DNA from: Bacteroidota bacterium
GTDB lineage: Bacteria; Bacteroidota; Bacteroidia; Palsa-948
DNA length: 64,000 nt
Reading direction: 5' to 3'
Assembly (NCBI GenBank): GCA_016213405.1
Contig: JACRAM010000056.1
Coordinates: forward strand, 16,906 to 80,905
Below are positions 32,969 through 44,100 of this stretch, piece after piece (the stretch's first letter is position 1; every line of letters begins with the position of its first letter). Made by a program: the position numbers and the translations under genes. Below the pieces are notes generated by a model. The model saw only the letters and a list, made by a program, of their open reading frames with translations. It was not told where the DNA came from and did no database searches.

Positions 32969-34375
32969 TTATTGCACTGCCACTTTTCCGGTTGCAATAA
33001 TGTTGGATGTGCTGCGTAATGTGATTTTGTAATTATAAATTCCTGCCGGAAGATTGTTTCTGTCAATCACTATGCTGTTCGATGAACTGTTTTCTTTCTT
33101 CATCACCGCATTGCCCAACATGTCATACATTACAAAGTCATAATTATTTCCCTGTATGTTCGGCAAAGAAATAATTGCCGAATTGGAAAACGGATTCGGA
33201 TAAACAGAATGAGAAAAAGAATTATCAGGCGAATTAACAGAAACCGGATTATATAAAACAGTCAAATCGTCTATGAATAATACACTTCCTAATCCAACAT
33301 AGGAGCTGTCTATCATATTGCTGGATGTAAAAATAATATTTAGTGTATCAATAAATGGCCACCCTGTGTAGTACAACGGAATTTCAAAATATGTGTAGGT
33401 ATTTTTCGCAGTTAAATAAACTATGTTGCTGTCAACAAGTCCGGAATTTATATAAGAGAACGCACCACCCAGTGCCGTGTCGTTGCCGACAGGAAAATAT
33501 TTATAGTAGCCCGTTATCTTGCTTGGATTTGCAAAAACCTGCATTCCGCCTGCAGGACCGCTCGGACCCATATAGCCGTTTGTAATATACCCCGATGTAT
33601 CTCCCCAACTTGTTTGAATTGTTTCAAGGCGCAGCGCATACGTTCCGCTGTAACTGCTGGTTGATTTTGTTGAAGAGGCAACTGAAGTCTTTGCATAATT
33701 TATTGTTGCCCAGTTATCTGGTTCTTCTGTTACAAGCGGAGTCCAGTTTTCAAAACTTGGATTGGGAAACGCCTGTGTTGTTCCTATCATGGTGATGCTA
33801 TCAAGCGTCAGCGTGCTTCCTGGAAAACGAGGCGGATCTAAATTCGAGCTTGAAAAAATTGCGACCAGCGAATCTGGCGCAGGAGAAACGGGAAGGTTAG
33901 TAGGAATACATACGCGTTGATAGGTTGATTGTGATCCTGTGAATGTTTTCACAGCCATGCCGATTATGCTTCCGCTGTTTTTAAATGCCACAATAAAAAA
34001 TGCTGTATCGTTGGGCATGATGTTATATTTTACATAAACAGAAATAGAATCGGGCTGACCTGTGTAAGGAATACCGCCATCAATGGTTTGATTGCCCGGT
34101 GTGCCGATAAATAATCCACCAAACATAGTATCAGTTTGTGTTTGAATGGTAGTAAGCTGCACTGCATACTGGGCGTGATAAGCAGGTGTGACTTTTATAA
34201 CATTCCCTCCCGGCAGAGACGTGTAGGTCCATCCGTTTGTAGATAAATAACCGTTCGGATCTTCATAAAGAGTTTGTGTAGTCCAGTTTTCAAAATTTCC
34301 GTTGGCAATTTGCTGGGCAGCAGCACCGGAGAAAAAAGCTGCTGAAAAAATTGCAGATATGATTATTTTTTTCAT
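32969..34375 (-). CDS. secreted protein with T9SS type A sorting domain
   Basis: The 468-residue protein has a signal peptide (cleaved near GAAA-Q, residue 20). It contains two related halves, each starting with an N-x-x-F/S-E-N-W motif (NGNFENWTTQ and NPSFENWTPL), which resemble carbohydrate-binding-type jelly rolls. The C-terminal 80 residues form a type A sorting domain (VYPNPFSNSAIISL, MYDMLGNAV, NLPAGIYNYKI). It should be exported by the type IX system and anchored or released at the cell surface. Its ligand is unknown. Confidence 0.85.
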   Translation of the reverse strand: MKKIIISAIFSAAFFSGAAAQQIANGNFENWTTQTLYEDPNGYLSTNGWTYTSLPGGNVIKVTPAYHAQYAVQLTTIQTQTDTMFGGLFIGTPGNQTIDGGIPYTGQPDSISVYVKYNIMPNDTAFFIVAFKNSGSIIGMAVKTFTGSQSTYQRVCIPTNLPVSPAPDSLVAIFSSSNLDPPRFPGSTLTLDSITMIGTTQAFPNPSFENWTPLVTEEPDNWATINYAKTSVASSTKSTSSYSGTYALRLETIQTSWGDTSGYITNGYMGPSGPAGGMQVFANPSKITGYYKYFPVGNDTALGGAFSYINSGLVDSNIVYLTAKNTYTYFEIPLYYTGWPFIDTLNIIFTSSNMIDSSYVGLGSVLFIDDLTVLYNPVSVNSPDNSFSHSVYPNPFSNSAIISLPNIQGNNYDFVMYDMLGNAVMKKENSSSNSIVIDRNNLPAGIYNYKITLRSTSNIIATGKVAVQ

Positions 34376-34575
34376 GATTTATTTTTTTACAAAGGAATTA
34401 AAAAAGCAGTTGTAATGACATGAGCAACATCATTCTTTTACTTTTGCACTGTCAAAAACCTTTATTCTACATGCCCTGCTGACACGTTTCGATAAAATCT
34501 AAAAATATTTCCCCTTTTTTATTTTCGTACCTTGCCGCTCCAACAGGGTCATTCTGGCGGGTAATTCTCTTAAAA

Positions 34576-35163
34576 TTGAGATACTTCATCACCTACAAAC
34601 CATTCGGAATGCTTTCGCAGTTTACGAAAGATGGCGACCACACCACTCTTGCCGGACTCGGCTTTAATTTCCCGAAAGATGTTTATCCCGTGGGAAGATT
34701 GGATTCCGACAGCGAAGGATTATTGTTTCTGACGAATGATAAATCCATCAATCACAAACTCCTTGACCCGAAGTTCAAACATAACAGAACTTATCTCGCG
34801 CAAGTGGAAGGAATTTTTTCTGAGGAAGCAAAAATAAAATTGGAGAAAGGAGTTTCGATTTCAGTTGAAGGAAAAATATACCAAACTCTTCCCTGCAAAA
34901 TTGAAATTATTAGCGAGCCAAATAATCTATCAGAAAGAAATCCACCCATCCGTTTCAGGAAAAACATTCCCACTTCATTTATTACTATTTCTCTGCACGA
35001 GGGCAAAAACCGTCAGGTGAGAAAGATGACCGCGAGCGTGGGTTTCCCCACTCTTCGGTTAATCAGAACCGCAATTGAAAAACTTTCTTTAGAAAAACTG
35101 CAGCCGGGCGAAATGAAAGAAATAAAAAAGGAGGAATGTTACTCCCTCCTTTCTCTCCGATAA
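34576..35163 (+). CDS. rluE: RsuA/RluE-type ribosomal RNA pseudouridine synthase
   Basis: The enzyme isomerises uridine in 23S rRNA. The 195 residues contain the catalytic motif VGRLDSDSEGLLFLTND (Asp near residue 42), the N-terminal YFITYKPFGMLSQFT and the C-terminal HEGKNRQVRKMTASVGFPT. There is no S4 domain, as in RluE. No ATG precedes the conserved start, so translation must begin at TTG 34576 or at another rare codon just upstream. The 3' end contains a hairpin that probably terminates both this gene and the convergent PD40 gene. Confidence 0.85.
   Translation: MRYFITYKPFGMLSQFTKDGDHTTLAGLGFNFPKDVYPVGRLDSDSEGLLFLTNDKSINHKLLDPKFKHNRTYLAQVEGIFSEEAKIKLEKGVSISVEGKIYQTLPCKIEIISEPNNLSERNPPIRFRKNIPTSFITISLHEGKNRQVRKMTASVGFPTLRLIRTAIEKLSLEKLQPGEMKEIKKEECYSLLSLR
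35127..35152. terminator. bidirectional hairpin at the end of the pseudouridine synthase gene
   Basis: AAAGGAGG and CCTCCTTT pair around a ten-base loop, with A-rich DNA before and T-rich DNA after. It overlaps the last codons of the plus gene and stands about 20 bases from the end of the convergent minus gene, a position suited to terminating both. Confidence 0.5.
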
Positions 35164-35173
35164 CATTAAAAAA

Positions 35174-37927
35174 TTATTTTTCGTTCGCTGGATTTGGCTT
35201 TGCTCCGCCTGTTTTAGGAGGATTTAGTTTCAAAATTTCCAACTGCGCTTTCTTTGCTTCCGCATCTGATTTTGCTTTATCGGCATTTGCCTGTGCGGTC
35301 TTGGCATTTGCTTCAGCTTTAGCAGCATCGGCTTTTGCTTTTTCTCCTGCGGAAATATCTGCCTGCGCTTTTAATTTTTCTGCATCGGCTTTCTTCGCGT
35401 CTGCATCTGCTTTCGCTTTGTCAGCTGCTGCTTGTGCCGTCTTTGCAACGGCATCGGCTTTCGCAGCATCGGCTTGTGCTTTTGCTGAGTTAGCAATGTC
35501 GGCTTGCGCTTTTAGTTTATCTGCATCTGCTTTTTTCGTATCAGCAACGGCTTGCGCTGTTTTCGCAGCAGCATCGGCTTTTGTTGCATCCGCTTGTGCC
35601 TTTGCTGAATTAGCAATGTCGGCTTGCGCTTTTATTTTGTCTGCATCTGCTTTTGCTTTTTCAGCAGTTGCTTGCGTTGTCTTTGCGGTGGCATCGGCTT
35701 TTGCAGCATCGGCTTTTGCTTTTTCGGCATTGGCAATATCCGCCTGAGATTTTTTCGCATCTGCGTCTGCTTTTGCTTTTTCGGCTGAGGCAATCACAGC
35801 GTCTGATTTTGATTTATTCGCAGCAGCAATGGTCTCCTGCGCTTTGAGTTTATCGGCTTCGGCTTTTGCTTTGTCGGCTTCTGCCTTTGCTTTCATCGCT
35901 TCGTTCTTTGGTTTTTCGGCTTCCGCTAATTGATTTTTCAATTCAAGTGTTTTTTGTTCGGCAACTGCTTTGTCTGAAATGGCTTTCGCTGCGCTTTCCT
36001 GCGCTTTTAATTTATCGGCTTCGGCTTTTACTTTGGTGGCTTCTGCCTGAGCCAATGCCGCATCAGCTTTTGCTTTGTTCGCGTCAGCCATTTTTGCATC
36101 GGCATTTGCTTTGGCTGCCGCTGCATCATCTTTTGCTTTTTGCGCTGCAGCAATCATTGCGTCTGATTTTGCTTTCGCTGCATCGGAAGCAGATTTTGCC
36201 GCTTCTGATTTTGCCTCGTCCGCATTTGCTTTTGCTTTGTCGGCATCAGATTTTTTTGCTTCAGCATCTGCTTTGGCTTTGTTTGCCTCTGCCATTTTAA
36301 TATCCGCAATTGCTTTTACACTGTCGGCTCTTGCCTGAACTTTCTGCGCTTCGTATTTAGCTTTTTCAAGTTCGAGTTGCTGTTTTTCCAGCTGCGCTTC
36401 CTTTTTCGCAAGCACCATCATGGAATCCATTTTCATTTTATCTTTTTCCACATCTATTTTCTCTACTTCTTTTATCACTTCCACGGTGGTTTCAACGGTT
36501 TCCACCACTTCCACTTCTTTCTCCACGGTTTTTTGAACTTCCACCACATCCGATACATTCATTTCCTGAGTAAGTGTTACCATTCCACCTGATTCAATAT
36601 TCTCCACCGCAAACCCGCCTCCTTCAATTTTGAAAATGTCGAAACTGTTGGCATTATCGCGCACCGTGGAATAGTAGCGTGTTCCTCCTCCTGTGATGTA
36701 AAAATTTATGTCATCGCGCGTGGTGTTGATGGGAAAGCCCATGTTAGCGGGCTTAGACCATGTTCCGTTATCTTTCAGTTCAGAATAAAAAATATCGTAG
36801 CCGCCCATTCCATCGCGGTAGCCGTTGGAAGAAAAGAATAAAGTTTTTCCGTTGGGGTTGATGTAGGGAGAAATTTCGCTGAACCCTGTATTGAGCGCTG
36901 TGCCGAGATTTACAGGCGCACCCCATTTTGCTCCTGTCTTCACGCACTGATAAATATCGAATTTCCCGTTTCCGCCAGCGCGGTCAGAAGAGAAGTAAAG
37001 ATATTTTCCATCGGCAGAAATGCTGAGCCCTGTTTCGTTTGACGGTGAATTAATTTCTGCAATAGGTTTTGGATTGCTCCATACTTTGTCCACATAATTG
37101 CTCATGTAAACATCGCTCTGTCCGTTCACCATTTTGCAGAAGTAAAAAGTCAATCCGTCAGGAGAAATGTAAAGAGGCGCTTCATCTTTGTCGGTGTTCC
37201 ACTTGAAAGCAATGGCAGGGTCCCATTTTCCCGAAGCGTCTTTGTGCGTGTAATAAATATCCATGTCATATTTTCCATTCACGTTGCTCACTTGCTTGTT
37301 CTGTTCTTTCGTTGCTTTACGCGATGCGAAGAACATAACGGAATTATCAATGGTGATGACAGGATTAGTTTCAGCAAAAGTGGTGTTCACATTCTTGCCG
37401 GGATTTTTCATAGTTACATCGCGCGGATTCTTTTTTGAATTCTTCGCGTTGATGCAATTGCGGATTTGGCGGTCAACGGGAATGGGAGGAAATCCTCCGA
37501 ACTTATCTTCGTATTGAAAAAACATCCAAAGGGCGCTGTCGGGCTGGTCGGCAGTAAGGTACGTCTCGCCAAGAAAGTACAAAACATCATACGGAGCATT
37601 TTTTTCCGTTGAAGAAAAGAAATCATATTTGTCAGAAATGTTTTTTGCTGCTTTTTTCAGAAAGGGCAACGCCTTGGGAGATTCGTCAATGGAATTGTAG
37701 TAGCACATTCCCATTTTGAAGTTCGCATTGGCATTCTCGACATCCTGCCTTAGCACTTCTGTCCATATTGCTATTGCCGCGCTGAATTCTCCTTTAGTGA
37801 GAAGTTTGTTGCCATTATCCACCAGCGTATTTGCGGGCGAAGGCATGGGTGATTTGTTTTTTTCATCGCCTCCGGCAAACAATGAGAGTGAAAGAAGAGA
37901 AAAAGAAAGTAGAAAATATTTTTTCAT
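35174..37927 (-). CDS. TPR/PD40 envelope protein with a long Ala/Lys-rich helical tail
   Basis: The 917-residue exported protein (signal peptide to about residue 18) starts with tetratricopeptide-like repeats (30-180), followed by a PD40 beta-propeller (190-430; ISPDGLTFYFCKM, ISADGKYLYFSSDR, INPNGKTLFFSSNGY). Relatives in Bacteroidota usually end in an OmpA peptidoglycan-binding domain and include T9SS and gliding components. Here the C-terminal half is instead a 450-residue segment made mainly of Ala, Lys, Asp, Glu and Gln, with 40-47-residue units such as LKAQADIANSAKAQADAAKA, predicted to be one long helix or coiled coil. It ends in PPKTGGAKPNPANEK. It could span the periplasm like a rod; this is inference. 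Confidence 0.8.
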   Translation of the reverse strand: MKKYFLLSFSLLSLSLFAGGDEKNKSPMPSPANTLVDNGNKLLTKGEFSAAIAIWTEVLRQDVENANANFKMGMCYYNSIDESPKALPFLKKAAKNISDKYDFFSSTEKNAPYDVLYFLGETYLTADQPDSALWMFFQYEDKFGGFPPIPVDRQIRNCINAKNSKKNPRDVTMKNPGKNVNTTFAETNPVITIDNSVMFFASRKATKEQNKQVSNVNGKYDMDIYYTHKDASGKWDPAIAFKWNTDKDEAPLYISPDGLTFYFCKMVNGQSDVYMSNYVDKVWSNPKPIAEINSPSNETGLSISADGKYLYFSSDRAGGNGKFDIYQCVKTGAKWGAPVNLGTALNTGFSEISPYINPNGKTLFFSSNGYRDGMGGYDIFYSELKDNGTWSKPANMGFPINTTRDDINFYITGGGTRYYSTVRDNANSFDIFKIEGGGFAVENIESGGMVTLTQEMNVSDVVEVQKTVEKEVEVVETVETTVEVIKEVEKIDVEKDKMKMDSMMVLAKKEAQLEKQQLELEKAKYEAQKVQARADSVKAIADIKMAEANKAKADAEAKKSDADKAKANADEAKSEAAKSASDAAKAKSDAMIAAAQKAKDDAAAAKANADAKMADANKAKADAALAQAEATKVKAEADKLKAQESAAKAISDKAVAEQKTLELKNQLAEAEKPKNEAMKAKAEADKAKAEADKLKAQETIAAANKSKSDAVIASAEKAKADADAKKSQADIANAEKAKADAAKADATAKTTQATAEKAKADADKIKAQADIANSAKAQADATKADAAAKTAQAVADTKKADADKLKAQADIANSAKAQADAAKADAVAKTAQAAADKAKADADAKKADAEKLKAQADISAGEKAKADAAKAEANAKTAQANADKAKSDAEAKKAQLEILKLNPPKTGGAKPNPANEK
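35215..36560 (-). repeat. repetitive DNA coding for the Ala/Lys helical tail
   Basis: Within the PD40 gene, words such as GCATCGGCTTTTGC and TGTGCCTTTGCTGA recur in units of about 120-140 bases, four of them clearly aligned between about 35270 and 35760. The encoded seven-residue spacing (AKADADK type) is kept across units. Opposite-strand reading frames in this stretch are artefacts of the composition. Confidence 0.7.
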
Positions 37928-38029
37928 GTGAATTTATTTTTAGTTGCAGTATTCGAGCGACAAATGTAAATAATTCCTCTGTTAGACACATGGATTAATT
38001 ATGAAATATTGATGTAAAAAATTTGACTG

Positions 38030-38057
38030 TTTGATACGAAACATTTTATTAGTTTTA
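38030..38057 (+). promoter_or_regulatory. candidate Bacteroidota sigma-ABfr promoter of the giant adhesin gene
   Basis: TTTG at 38030-38033 and TAGTTTTA at 38050-38057 are 16 bases apart, near the Bacteroidota consensus TTTG and TAnnTTTG, with one mismatch in the last base. The adhesin start codon follows 46 bases later. This is a motif match by eye only. Confidence 0.3.
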
Positions 38058-38103
38058 CGACTCTTACTATGCGCTCTATAAATCATATTATAAAATACAA
38101 CTC

Positions 38104-41100
38104 ATGAAGAAGTTTTTACACTCACTTATCATCGCCCTTTGTTTTTCACTTAACTCTTACGCACAGCCGAATATTACGATAGCGCCTGCATCTTTCAGCG
38201 TTACCATTGCAAACTGCAATGATTCTGTCACTCTTCCGCTGACGATAAATAATACCGGAACCGCTCCTCTTACTTTCAATCTCTATGACCACCAGACAAC
38301 GTTCATGAAGTTGTATGCCGGCAATGAAGACATTAATAATATTTCGGAATTCGACATGAATACCAATACTTTCACTGGTGGCCCTTTTTCGTCTGGCAAC
38401 AGCCCGTGGAGATTAGCCATCAGCCCGAAAGGAGATAGGATTTTTGCTTCTAACAGATACAGCAACAATGTTTATGTTTATAATACTGCTAATAATGCTC
38501 TGATAACAATAATCCCCGTAGGAAATTTTCCATCCGGAATGTGTTTTACTCCTGACGGGCGTTTTTGTTTTGTGACAAACAGAAATGGAAATTCAGTATC
38601 AAAAATTAATTGCTCTACAAATACAGTAATAGCAACTATTACGGTAAATATCAGCGGACCCATGGATGCAGCGGTTACTCCTGACGGCAACAAGCTATAT
38701 GTTATTAATAAGAACACAGACAATGTAACCGTTTATAACGCAAATACCAATGCATATATTACTACGATTGCAAGTATCATGAACGGCCATTCCATTGTAA
38801 TGCATCCGGATGGCAGATATGTATATGTTGGAGAAGCAAATTTTTCTACTGATAATGTTGTAGTCATCAGCACTGCCACCAACACAGTAGTTGCAAGCGT
38901 GGGGATTTTTGACCAAGTGCACGGAATTGATATCACTCCTGATGGAAAATATCTATATGCTTTGGATAAATGGAATGGCTGGGTGCAGGTAATTCAGACA
39001 AGTACAAATACTGTAGTTGATACAATTATTGATGGTCGGTTTTACAACGGCTGGGATCTGGTGATTTCTCCAAAAGGTGATTATGCCTACGTAACAAACA
39101 AGTGGAACAACCCTAATTTTATCATCATCGATCTTTCCAATAACACCATTGCATCAAGTACAAATACTTCCGGTGGAGCAAATTCTTGGCCCGCGGGCTT
39201 GGCATCCCTTAACTCATGGGCAACCTGGATGAATGAGAGTGCACAGTCAGGAATTATTGCCGCAAGCGGAAACACTGTAGTGAATGTAGAATTCAACGCG
39301 CTGGGACTCAGTGCCGGAATTTATACGGGCGTGATTTATATTAATTCAAACGCTCCTTCGAGCCCGAGTATTGCCGTTCCGTGCACACTTACTGTTGTTG
39401 GCGCCCCTAATATTAATATTCCTCTGGCTAATTCATGTCCGAAGTTTGACACCATTCTGGTAAATGCTGCTGATGCTGACACTTTTAATATTCAAAACCT
39501 GAATTGTGGAACCCTTAACATTACAAACATTGTTTCTTCTTCAGGTGATTTTGATATTGTTTCTTATCCTGCATCCATTCCCGGATATTCTTCAGGACAA
39601 CTTATTGTTGCATTCAATCCTCTTTCAATCGGAAATAAAACTACTGTTATTACTGTTCAAAATAACAATGCCGATACTGCCTTCTGCCTGCAGGGAGTTT
39701 CTCTTCCTGCTCCCACGATTGGTATTTCTCCTGCCTCACTGAGCGCTACAATTAATTCATGTAATGATTCAATCACGCTTCCTCTTACTATTAATAATAC
39801 AGGCGGAGGCCCTCTTAATTATTCGTTAATACTTAGCCCGTCAACTTCCGGAGCAAAGTTTTATGATGGTTTTGAAAGCGGGAATTTTGCATCGTGGAAT
39901 ATCGGAGCAGGAGCATATACAAGAACTGTTACAACAACTAATCCTGCCAATGGATTATATTCCTTCCAGCTAATTGGAGGCAATGGCGTTAATTACGATG
40001 GCGTAAATCACACGTTTCCGCTTAGCACTTCAAATTATTTATCCTACAAATTCATGTCTCCTATTGGTTCTACTGGTTGGAACTGCGGTGTTGGAGTGGG
40101 AAGAACTTCTGACATTACGACCAATCAAGGAATTGCCGACTCCTGGATTGATAATGCATCTATGGAAGTTTATCTGTATTGTTCATCCGGAACATATACA
40201 GTACCCATGGTTCAGGGGCAATGGTATAAAATCGAATACAGAAATATAAATTACACTACAAAAAAATTTGATTACTATGTAAATGGAAGTCTGGTTGGCT
40301 CTAATCTTACTTTCTGGAATACAAATATTAATAGCATTAATGTCATTCATTTGATGGGATGGGATCCTGGTCAAACGTCAAAATACGATGAGATCGTTAT
40401 TGGCAACGATCCTTCTGCATGGCTTTTCCCATCTCCTCTTTCAGGAACTTCTGCTCCTTTTGGTTCATCAATAGTGAATGTAAAAATGAAGTCGTCAAAT
40501 GTTGTTGATGGAACTTATTACGGAAATATACTTGTAAATTCAAATGACCCGTTAACTCCGCAAGTTGCAGTTCCATGTACATTAACCGTAAACGGAAGTC
40601 CGAACATTAACATTCCTCTTCTCAACTCTTGCCCAAAGTTTGATACACTCTTCGTTGGCGCACAGGATCAGGATACTTTTCAGGTTCAAAATCTCGGATG
40701 CGATACGTTGTATATTTCAAATGTACCTTCCACCACTTATTTTATAGTTGATACTTTCCCAGCTAAAATATCCCCCTACTCCACCGGAACCATTCTGATC
40801 ACCTTTCAGCCGACTGCTGTCGGCAGTTTCGCTACCGGCATACTGGTTCAGAACAGCGATGCCGATACCACTTTCTGTCTGCAGGGAGTTGCTCTTCCCC
40901 CGCCTACTATTGTGGTAGATCCAACTTCATTTAATGTTTCTGTTGCCTGCAGTGATTCACTTACTGATACGTTAACTATTTATAATGTTGGCGGCTCAGA
41001 TTTATATTGCCAGATTACAGGAGGAGGTGCGCAAAAAATAAAAGTGCTTTTGGCGGGCGCTGATTATGCAAACTATTACACAGATGTTCAGACCAAACTC

Positions 41101-44100
41101 ATGAGCACAGGAAAATTTTCTGTAGTAGATATTTTTGATGCCCGAAACGGAACGCCCACATTAGCTCAACTGCAGGCATATGATGCTGTATTGACATGGA
41201 CCGATTATTCTTACAGTAATTCCACACTACTCGGAAATAATCTTGCAGATTATATAGATGGGGGTGGTGGCGTTGTTGCTGCCGTTTTCACTACCGGTAA
41301 TTATTCGCGCATTGGAGGCAGATTTGATTCTCAAAATTACTGGTGCATTAACCCTACGGGCTATTATTATGGGGGAGCCAATCAAACGCTCGGAACAATT
41401 TATAACCCGACACATCCGATCATGAAAAATGTTGTGAGCTTGACAGGCAATTCCCGTCCGAATTCCACTGCGATAATGGCTGGCGCAGTCAAAATTGCTG
41501 ATTGGTCGGACGGAATACCTTTGGTTGTAACTAAAAATGTGAATGGTCACAAAAGGGTGGATTTAGGAATGTGGCCCGCTTCTAATGATGTTACAGGAGG
41601 CAACTCATGGGTTTCTTCAACTAATGGGGCGCTTCTCATGGCAAATGCTCTTCACTATAGTGCAAACGGTGGTGTGAATTGGATGACATTGTCGCCACCC
41701 GCTGCAGATACAATTAGTCCCGGTGACTCTACAAAAATTGCCGTAGAATTTAATTCAACCGGTTTATCTGCCGGAACCTATACCACAACCATTTCAGTAA
41801 CTTCTAATGATCCTGTAAATCCTGTTGTTACGGTTCCTGTTACATTTAGTGTTGTTGGCAATCCAAATATGGGCGTTTCTCTTTTTGATATTATTGCCCC
41901 TTCCTGCCTTGATCTGGATTCCATCATGGCGCTGACAACCAGCAAAGATTCCATTGCGATTTCAAATTCCGGCTGCGATACGCTGAGAATAGATAGTTTG
42001 AAATTTTCTCCTTCAATATTTTCATTGGTATCGTCACCGGCAAAAGTTGCTCCGGGACAAACCAAAAATATTGTTGTAAGGTTTTCTCCAATTGTTGCCG
42101 GAACATTTACCGGAACTTTGAATATTTACACAAATGAACTGGATACAGCAATATGCCTTAAAGGAAAAGCATTTCCAAATCCTATCATGTGCTGGAATCC
42201 GGACACGTTCAATGTTACGCTTGGCTGCGGTGATTCTATAACCTTACCGCTTATTATTTGCAACACCGGAAATCAAAACCTGAACTTTGGACTCACAGGA
42301 CAAGATGGATTCTGCGGCACAGCAGGAAACATCAGGGTTGCAGTTTACAACAATGCAACCATTACCGCCCTGCTGAATACTCAAGCAGACATGACAGCAA
42401 CTACCGTTTCAACATACAATGCTGCCTCTCTTGCCAACTATGATGTACTTATGAATATTCGCAACAGTAATTTAGATCAGGCAGCAGTATTGAATTGGAT
42501 CAGCAATGGCGGAACATGGATTGGCGAATGGAGCAGCAACCCTTTTCCAATAAGCACTTGGGGAGCCATTACCGGTACTACGGGTGGAGGAACAAGCGGA
42601 TCAATAAGTGTTTCCATCAATGACCCATCTCATTATCTAGCGCAAAACATTAACTGGGCAAGCATGCCTGTTGGAGCAAACCCTTGCGATTTTATGTATG
42701 ACCTTAATATAACTGACCCGGCTGCAAAAACAATTATAAATGTCAATCATAGTGCGTACGGGATAAATCCACTTCTTGTAGAAAAAAAATATGGTCAGGG
42801 AAAAATAATTCTCTTCAACTGGGATTATCAGGATGCTCCGAATTACAATGCAGTTGTTCAGGATATGATAGAGGAAGTTGTTCGTTACGGAGGCGGAGGA
42901 TTGGAATGGATTTGTCCAGACACAACTTCAGGAACTGTTGCATACAATGATACTATGATTGTGAATGTGGAATTCAACGCTTCAACTTTAAACGTTGGTC
43001 AATATACTACTACACTTTTTATTGCAAGCAATGATCCTCAAAATCCTAATGTGCAGATTCCATGCACTCTTAATGTAACTGGTGTAGGAAATTTTGTTTA
43101 TGCCGGCATGAGTGACATTACTGCACCTAACTGCCTCGATCTGGATTCCATCATGGAGTTCACAACCAGCAACGACACAATTTATATTGCCAACAACGGA
43201 TGCGACACTCTTTTCATTGACAGTTTGAAATTTTCTCCATCCGTATTTTCATCAGGTATCTTTACACCTTACATTCTCCCGGGAGATACGGGCGGATTTG
43301 TAGCACAGTTTTCCCCTGTTTCAGCAGGAAATTTCACAGGCACTGCCAGCGTTTACACGAATGATCTCGATACTGTTTTCTGTTTGAAAGGGAAATCATT
43401 CCCGCGCCCGGTTATTTCTACTGACCCTGATACTTTCAATATTACTTTAACCTGCAGCGATACGCTTATTGACACACTGACCATTTATAACACGGGATTA
43501 AATAATCTGATTTACAATATTGATACTTCAGATTATTCTGCCCGTTTTGACGGAAACGGAGACGTGATCTATCGAAACGTCCCTTCAGGATTACCAACCG
43601 GCAACACGCCTGTTACCGTTGAAGCATGGATTTATCCGCAGGGTTATAATGATGCAAGTTATAACGGAATTGTATCGTGGGGAAACCGCGGCTGCACCGG
43701 AAACGGATTTGTACTTTCCATACAAAGCAACGGACGTCCGAGCATGGCTTTGTGGTGCAACGATTTTGTTCCGGGCTCAGGACCTGCAGCAACATTGAAT
43801 CAGTGGAACCATATTGCCTGCGTTCTCAATGGAACTTCTGTAACTCTATACATGAATGGAGTTCCTGTGAGCGGAACTATTTCCCCCACTCAAGGATTCA
43901 CATCCACAAATCTCGCCATAGGATGCACCGATTGGTGGGGAAGATTCTTTACAGGAAGAATTGATGAGGTCAGAATATGGAATAAAGCCAGAACACAGGC
44001 AGAAATTCTTTCTACCATGAATCAGGAACTCACAGGCAATGAGCCAAATCTGGTTAGCTATTTTAATTTTGACAACATAAATGCAAATGACTTAGCCGGT

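Noticed and set aside
35136..36592. Several Ala/Phe- or Leu-rich open frames opposite the PD40 gene
   Set aside because: They are mirror images of the Ala/Lys repeat region and have no independent coding signal.
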